From contig PTLG01000007.1 of NCBI GenBank assembly GCA_002937995.1, forward strand, positions 1 through 35,601: a DNA stretch of 35,601 nt. Reading direction: 5' to 3'. The notes under the pieces were generated by a model that saw nothing but the letters and a program-made list of their open reading frames with translations, was not told the origin of the DNA and did no database searches. Both the position numbers and the translations under genes were made by a program. The stretch's first letter is position 1, and each line of letters opens with the position of its first letter. This stretch comes from Alphaproteobacteria bacterium MarineAlpha3_Bin7. GTDB taxonomy: Bacteria > Pseudomonadota > Alphaproteobacteria > Rhodospirillales > UBA2165. Below, in pieces: positions 31,060-35,601 of the stretch.

Positions 31060-31662
31060 CTAACGATTCATACCAAAGTATTCCTTATTTGGCTCTATGC
31101 CGATCCCGTGTGTCATGCGATTCGTATAATTAAAGTATGCAATAACGTCATTTATTTCAAAAATTTCCTCTGCTTTAAAACCAAAGTCAGATAAAACTTG
31201 CCTATCCACTTCGCATACTTCTTGCGGAATACTAGTCATTTTCCAAGCATAATCTAAAATTACCCTTTGACGCGCACTTAACTGAGCGACTCTGTAATTA
31301 GTGACGAGTATATCTGCTAATATTGGGTCCCCTGATAGTTCCCTCACCGACTGAGAGTGTGAAGTTATACAATATACACAATGATTATAGGAAGATACCA
31401 CTACCGCTATCATCTCCTTCTCTAACCTACTAAGCGGCGAGTCCTCGGATAACATAAGTTCATTATATTTAATATTAAAAGTTCGTAACTTTTCTGGAAT
31501 TAGAGAGAAAGCTCTCAAAACATTTGGTATAAAACCTAATTTTTCCTCACACACCCTAAAATATTTTTTCAGATCTTCTGGTAGTTTTTCTACCTTGGGC
31601 ACAGGTAGTCCAGAGACTTGTACCAATTGATTCTTCAATTTCTTTTCACTGGCGGAACTCAT
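31060..31662 (-). CDS. peroxidase-related / carboxymuconolactone decarboxylase (AhpD-like) protein
   Basis: AhpD-type Glu...CxxCxxxH motif: EKEMIAVVVSSYNHCVYCITSHSQSVRE; LDYAWKMT block. Confidence 0.85.
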   Translation of the reverse strand: MSSASEKKLKNQLVQVSGLPVPKVEKLPEDLKKYFRVCEEKLGFIPNVLRAFSLIPEKLRTFNIKYNELMLSEDSPLSRLEKEMIAVVVSSYNHCVYCITSHSQSVRELSGDPILADILVTNYRVAQLSARQRVILDYAWKMTSIPQEVCEVDRQVLSDFGFKAEEIFEINDVIAYFNYTNRMTHGIGIEPNKEYFGMNR

Positions 31663-31733
31663 AGCTCAACCCTTTCATTTAGTAACTTAAAAAAAAACAA
31701 TTAGTTTTCTCCAAGCCAGATAATAATCATAGC

Positions 31734-32543
31734 CTAATTTGTTGACAATTGCAGTCTTCCCCCAAGTTTGATCGGGCAAAATTTTATTGCTTTGCCAGTC
31801 TTGTCGTCAGTTTCCAGAAATACCCCACACACCGTCGCCTCACCATCTGCCGGTTGAAGGGGTGATTTCGATTCTTTGTTGGTAAACCTGTTCAATGCTG
31901 AGTCAATTTTCATACCTATGATGGAATTATAGTCGCCGCACATACCAGCATCTGTTTGGTAGGCAGTTCCCCCTGGCAGAATTTGACCATCTGCAGTAGG
32001 TACATGCGTATGAGAACCAATTACCAAAGACACCCGGCCATCTAGAAAATGACCAACAGCCATTTTTTCACTGGATGCTTCAGCATGCACATCCACTACT
32101 ATAGCGCTTACATGACTACCCAAAACAACTGATCTAAGCGCAAGTTCTAGACTTCGAAAAAGGTCTTCCACTGGTGGCATAAAAAGCTGCCCCATTACTT
32201 GTAATACTAAGATTTTCTGACCTTTTCTTGTTTTAAAAACACCCTTACCCATCCCAGGTGTATTCTCTGGAAAATTAAGTGGCCTGAGCAGTCGAGGTTC
32301 CGAGGCTATATATTGGGCTGTATCAGGTTGGTCCCAAGAGTGGTTTCCAAGTGTGATAACATCTATTCCTGCCTTAAAAAAATCCCTACATATTTTTCCT
32401 GTTATTCCAAAACCGTGAGCAGAGTTCTCTCCATTAATAATAACAAAGTCAGGGGAAAATGTTCTTGATAATTCCTCCAAATTATCATGCACGGCATTTC
32501 TTCCAGCTTTACCAACCACGTCACCAAGGAAAATGATTTTCAA
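31734..32543 (-). CDS. YmdB-like metallophosphoesterase (TIGR00282 type)
   Basis: MKIIFLGDVVGKAGRNAV; NGENSAHGFGIT; TLGNHSWDQ; VDVHAEASSEK; GSHTHVPTADGQILPGGTAYQTDAGMCGDYNSIIG. Confidence 0.93.
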   Translation of the reverse strand: MKIIFLGDVVGKAGRNAVHDNLEELSRTFSPDFVIINGENSAHGFGITGKICRDFFKAGIDVITLGNHSWDQPDTAQYIASEPRLLRPLNFPENTPGMGKGVFKTRKGQKILVLQVMGQLFMPPVEDLFRSLELALRSVVLGSHVSAIVVDVHAEASSEKMAVGHFLDGRVSLVIGSHTHVPTADGQILPGGTAYQTDAGMCGDYNSIIGMKIDSALNRFTNKESKSPLQPADGEATVCGVFLETDDKTGKAIKFCPIKLGGRLQLSTN

Positions 32544-32566
32544 TGTCTAAACTCTCCAAAAAAACT

Positions 32567-33145
32567 TTAACACCAGAACAAACCTTCTTCTGTTATAATC
32601 ATATCCATTTTTTGATCCTTTATATCCTTAGGCACATGATCTACTTCTTGGCCTGCAAAGGCTACACCAACAACCAAAATTTTAGAGTCTAGTTTCCTGA
32701 GTCTTGCTATTGTTCGATCGTAATATCCCCCACCATAGCCCAATCTGTAACCCCACTTATCAAAAGCTAGCATAGGGGCAATTATTGTTTTGGGTATTAA
32801 GCGTTTAGATTCTCCGCGTGGCTCCTTTATTCCATGTTTTGATTTTACTAAGCTATCTCCAGAGCACCAACTACCAAACTCAAGAACATCCGACACACCT
32901 CTAATCATCGGTAAACAACACTGGCATCCGTTTATATGAAGCTCCTCAAATAAAACTCTTATATCTAGTTCTGAACCTATGGGAAAATAGCCAGCAATAG
33001 GCAAACCTGAGTTTTTACTGACTTTTGAAATAAATGTCCTTGCAACTTTCTTTGCCGCCCTTCCATCTTGAGAGTTAGCGGCAATATTAAGTCTATTGTT
33101 TTTTGCTGCAACACGAGCCGCGTTCTTAGTCTCATCTAAATTCAT
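32567..33145 (-). CDS. fau: 5-formyltetrahydrofolate cyclo-ligase
   Basis: PIAGYFPIGSELD; PMLAFDKWGYRLGYGGGYYDRTIARL; directly downstream of the 6S RNA. Confidence 0.93.
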   Translation of the reverse strand: MNLDETKNAARVAAKNNRLNIAANSQDGRAAKKVARTFISKVSKNSGLPIAGYFPIGSELDIRVLFEELHINGCQCCLPMIRGVSDVLEFGSWCSGDSLVKSKHGIKEPRGESKRLIPKTIIAPMLAFDKWGYRLGYGGGYYDRTIARLRKLDSKILVVGVAFAGQEVDHVPKDIKDQKMDMIITEEGLFWC

Positions 33146-33208
33146 TATTGTTATCTATTAACCACCATTTTCACTTCCTATTAGCACTCACAAAATCAGA
33201 AAATTACA

Positions 33209-33357
33209 AGCGCCGCTTAAGCCGTCTGCTCGGTTATTTCCTAGGCCTAACAGTCCAGGTGGGAACCACATAAAAAACCCAAGAGCTTTAAAGCGGCAGT
33301 CCCCATGCAAAAATTATTGGCCCTGGAGCAAAAATGCATGACCAACCCAGCAGCGCT
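33209..33357 (-). ncRNA. ssrS: 6S RNA
   Basis: Non-coding gap between zapA and fau, the classical 6S locus. Ends form a 9-bp closing stem (AGCGCUGCU 5' with AGCGGCGCU 3', one G-U). Internal UCCAGG/CCUGGA pairing flanks the central region. Exact ends approximate. Confidence 0.8.
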
Positions 33358-33367
33358 AAATTACATT

Positions 33368-33703
33368 TTAGGAGCTTTGAGCCCGCTCGGCAATCTTTTC
33401 AATACGTAAGGCTAGTTTTTCAAATTCTACAATACTTAAACCATCTGATTGGCTATCTTGAATATCGCTTTTGGACTCTTTTTTTTGTTCTAAATTAGCG
33501 TTCTTTGACTCTAATAATTCATCGGTTATTAATAGGCAGGCCATCACCAGCAATCTGGACTCTCCTACTTGTCCTACCCGAGTAATTAGCTCTCTAATTT
33601 TTGAATCTAAGTAGCTCGCAAGGCTAGCAAGATGTTGCTCCTGGCCATCGTCGCAGGCTATTTTATAGTCTTGATCATTTATTCTAATATTAATCTCAGC
33701 CAA
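33368..33703 (-). CDS. zapA: cell division protein ZapA
   Basis: AEINIRINDQDYKIACDDGQEQHLASLASYLDSKIREL; upstream of 6S RNA. Confidence 0.9.
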   Translation of the reverse strand: MAEINIRINDQDYKIACDDGQEQHLASLASYLDSKIRELITRVGQVGESRLLVMACLLITDELLESKNANLEQKKESKSDIQDSQSDGLSIVEFEKLALRIEKIAERAQSS

Positions 33704-33707
33704 GACT

Positions 33708-33959
33708 CTATCTTTCCAGCATCTTTTTCATTTTTAATATTATAGCATCTAGCCTTTCTGCTATTAATTGAGAGGAAACAATTGGGTTCCCAGATTCTTT
33801 ATCGTCGTTAGTATATTTATCCCTTGGGAAAAATCTATTTTCTTGGTCTATAGAGTCGAGTGTTTCCTCAAGAGCCGACAAAGCGTTTTCAACTCTCAAT
33901 TGAATTTTTTCAACTTCTTCATCACTGAGTTTTTTACTCGATTTTGTATCTTGCATCAT
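33708..33959 (-). CDS. short coiled-coil protein (DUF4164-like)
   Basis: 83 aa heptad-rich protein 4 bp upstream of zapA, a usual alphaproteobacterial arrangement. Confidence 0.7.
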   Translation of the reverse strand: MMQDTKSSKKLSDEEVEKIQLRVENALSALEETLDSIDQENRFFPRDKYTNDDKESGNPIVSSQLIAERLDAIILKMKKMLER

Positions 33960-34085
33960 TTTTTAAAAGCGATGTCGCTAGCCCAACTTTAATTTGCCCT
34001 TAGCATATGTTGCCAATGGAGCAGACGTCAATCTTATATAAAACAATTTTCATGCTAGTCAGCGCTGTATCGTCATTATATTGTC

Positions 34086-34113
34086 TGTTGACGAAATGGG
34101 AAATCAATATAAT
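34086..34113 (+). promoter_or_regulatory. candidate gap promoter
   Basis: Perfect TATAAT at 34108-34113 with TGTTGA 16 nt upstream; about 75 nt before the gap ATG. Confidence 0.4.
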
Positions 34114-34190
34114 TGTGAAGATATAAGGTATTATTTGTTCCCGCCCAAATATGATTAGAAGATTTAAGGTTTTTATGAAAGGAGAATTAG

Positions 34191-35198
34191 ATGGCACTTA
34201 GGATAGCTATTAATGGATTTGGAAGAATAGGTAGACTGGCATTCAGGGCTATATTAGAGCGAAATGAGTCTGATATAGAGGTAATTTGTATTAATGACCT
34301 TGGACCAACAGAGTCTAACGCTCACCTACTTAAATACGACTCCGTTCATGGCATTCTTCCATTTGAAGTTGGAATTAAAGAAGATCATTTGTTGGTTGGT
34401 GATAGGAAAATCACGGTGACATCCGAAAGAGAGCCAAAAAATCTGCCTTGGAAAGATATGGATATTGATATTGTATTTGAGTGTACAGGTTTCTTTGCTA
34501 GTAAAAAAGCTGCCTCCGAACATCTCACAGCTGGAGCAAAAAAAGTTTTAATTTCTGCACCCGCCAAAGAGGCGGATATTACCGTTGTGTTTGGCGTCAA
34601 TAGTGACCAACTTTCGAGTTCCGACCAAATAATTTCAAATGCGTCTTGTACCACCAATTGCTTGGCACCAGTAGCTAAGGTTATGCATGATAACTTTGGC
34701 ATCGAAAGGGGTTTTATGACTACCATACACTCTTTTACTGGCGACCAAAGAACGGTAGACACACTTCATACTGATCTTCATAGATCAAGAGCATCCTCTG
34801 TTTCAATGATACCAACTTCAACGGGAGCGGCGAAAGCGGTTGGACTAGTTTTGCCTGAATTGCAAGGAAAGTTAGACGGCACCTCAATTCGGGTACCCAC
34901 ACCCAATGTGTCAGTTATTGACTTCAAATTTGTTCCCAAAGCAGATGTTAAGGTCTCTGATATTAATCAAGCAGTAATAGATGCCAGCGATGGAAAGCTA
35001 AATGGAATACTAGGTTATAATGAAGCCCCTCTCGTGTCAGTAGATTTTAACCATAACCCACTTAGTTCAGTCTTTGATATACCAGAAACTCAGGTTATTG
35101 AGAATAAATTTGTAAGGATTCTTAGTTGGTATGACAACGAATGGGGGTTTTCAAATAGGATGATTGATACGGCAAAAGCAATAGGCAAACTGATGTGA
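34191..35198 (+). CDS. gap: glyceraldehyde-3-phosphate dehydrogenase (type I)
   Basis: MALRIAINGFGRIGRLAFRA; SNASCTTNCLAPVAKV; WYDNEWGFSNRM. GGAG upstream of ATG. Confidence 0.98.
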   Translation: MALRIAINGFGRIGRLAFRAILERNESDIEVICINDLGPTESNAHLLKYDSVHGILPFEVGIKEDHLLVGDRKITVTSEREPKNLPWKDMDIDIVFECTGFFASKKAASEHLTAGAKKVLISAPAKEADITVVFGVNSDQLSSSDQIISNASCTTNCLAPVAKVMHDNFGIERGFMTTIHSFTGDQRTVDTLHTDLHRSRASSVSMIPTSTGAAKAVGLVLPELQGKLDGTSIRVPTPNVSVIDFKFVPKADVKVSDINQAVIDASDGKLNGILGYNEAPLVSVDFNHNPLSSVFDIPETQVIENKFVRILSWYDNEWGFSNRMIDTAKAIGKLM

Positions 35199-35601
35199 GC
35201 AAAGAGAAATGCCAACTGTACCTAATTAGTCCTAGCAAAATAGAAGCCAGTGATTTTTGTGAAGAACTGATACCAACTCTGAGAGTTGGCAATATAGCCT
35301 GCGTCCAATTGCGTCTGAAGAATAGCCCTGAAGGCCTTACTCGCAAAACAATTGAGGCAATACTCCCTATCACGAAAGATTATGGTGTACCCCTGATTTT
35401 AAATGATGATCCAATTATGGCCTTAGAAACAGGCTGCGATGGAGTTCATATAGGACAAGAAGATACTGACTATATTAGTGCCAGAAATATTATTGGCAGA
35501 GATGCCATTGTAGGTGTCACTTGCTTAGACTCTATTGATCTAGCTATGCGAGCAGCTGACCGCGGGGCCGACTATATAGCTTTTGGCGCATTTTTTCCTA
35601 G
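35195..35601 (+). CDS. thiE: thiamine phosphate synthase, C-terminus cut by window edge
   Basis: GTG start overlapping the gap stop (GTGA). Manual translation MSKEKCQLYLISPSKIEASDFCEELIPTLRVGNIACVQLRLKN...PLILNDDPIMALETGCDGVHIGQED...GVTCLDSIDLAMRAADRGADYIAFGAFFP. Not in the ORF track because it has no in-window stop. Confidence 0.9.
   Translation, partial: MSKEKCQLYLISPSKIEASDFCEELIPTLRVGNIACVQLRLKNSPEGLTRKTIEAILPITKDYGVPLILNDDPIMALETGCDGVHIGQEDTDYISARNIIGRDAIVGVTCLDSIDLAMRAADRGADYIAFGAFFP

Noticed and set aside
30960-31060. AT-rich palindromic run (aaaaaatattttt) between the AhpD-like gene and yebC
   Set aside because: Low complexity with no GC stem; not a credible terminator or ncRNA on sequence alone.
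34385-34762. 125-aa minus-strand ORF
   Set aside because: Antisense to gap, whose coding sequence is unambiguous.
1-35601. Search by eye for CRISPR arrays, transposases, integrases, phage genes, tRNA and rRNA
   Set aside because: No regularly spaced repeats, no mobile-element proteins and no cloverleaf or rRNA signature seen; the window is core chromosome.

Overview
The window is AT-rich and reads as an alphaproteobacterial chromosome, inferred from gene content and gene order. Most of it is housekeeping sequence. Plus strand, 1-8385: an RND efflux adaptor/permease pair whose adaptor (open at the left edge) carries an N-terminal EF-hand-like loop, then a YfgM-like TPR protein, BamB and Der. 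A small Cys-rich lipoprotein lies on the opposite strand between them. Minus strand, 33959-8465, is a long co-directional block. In transcription order it reads: coiled-coil DUF4164-like, zapA, 6S RNA, fau (5-FCL), YmdB-like phosphoesterase, AhpD-like protein, yebC, ruvCAB, ybgC, tolQRAB-pal-cpoB, tilS, ftsH, folP, glmM, thiD, SLC13/TrkA_C permease, serC, serA, MoxR ATPase, VWA (CoxE-like). The right edge has gap overlapping a truncated thiE on the plus strand. I see no CRISPR, transposon, prophage, tRNA or rRNA. I do not see a clear new defence or mobile system. The best second-look items are the EF-hand/RND-adaptor fusion, the 6S RNA with a clear closing stem, a probable serC-type leader, the 4-Cys lipoprotein, and a possible coupled small ORF/structured leader ahead of the MoxR-VWA pair.
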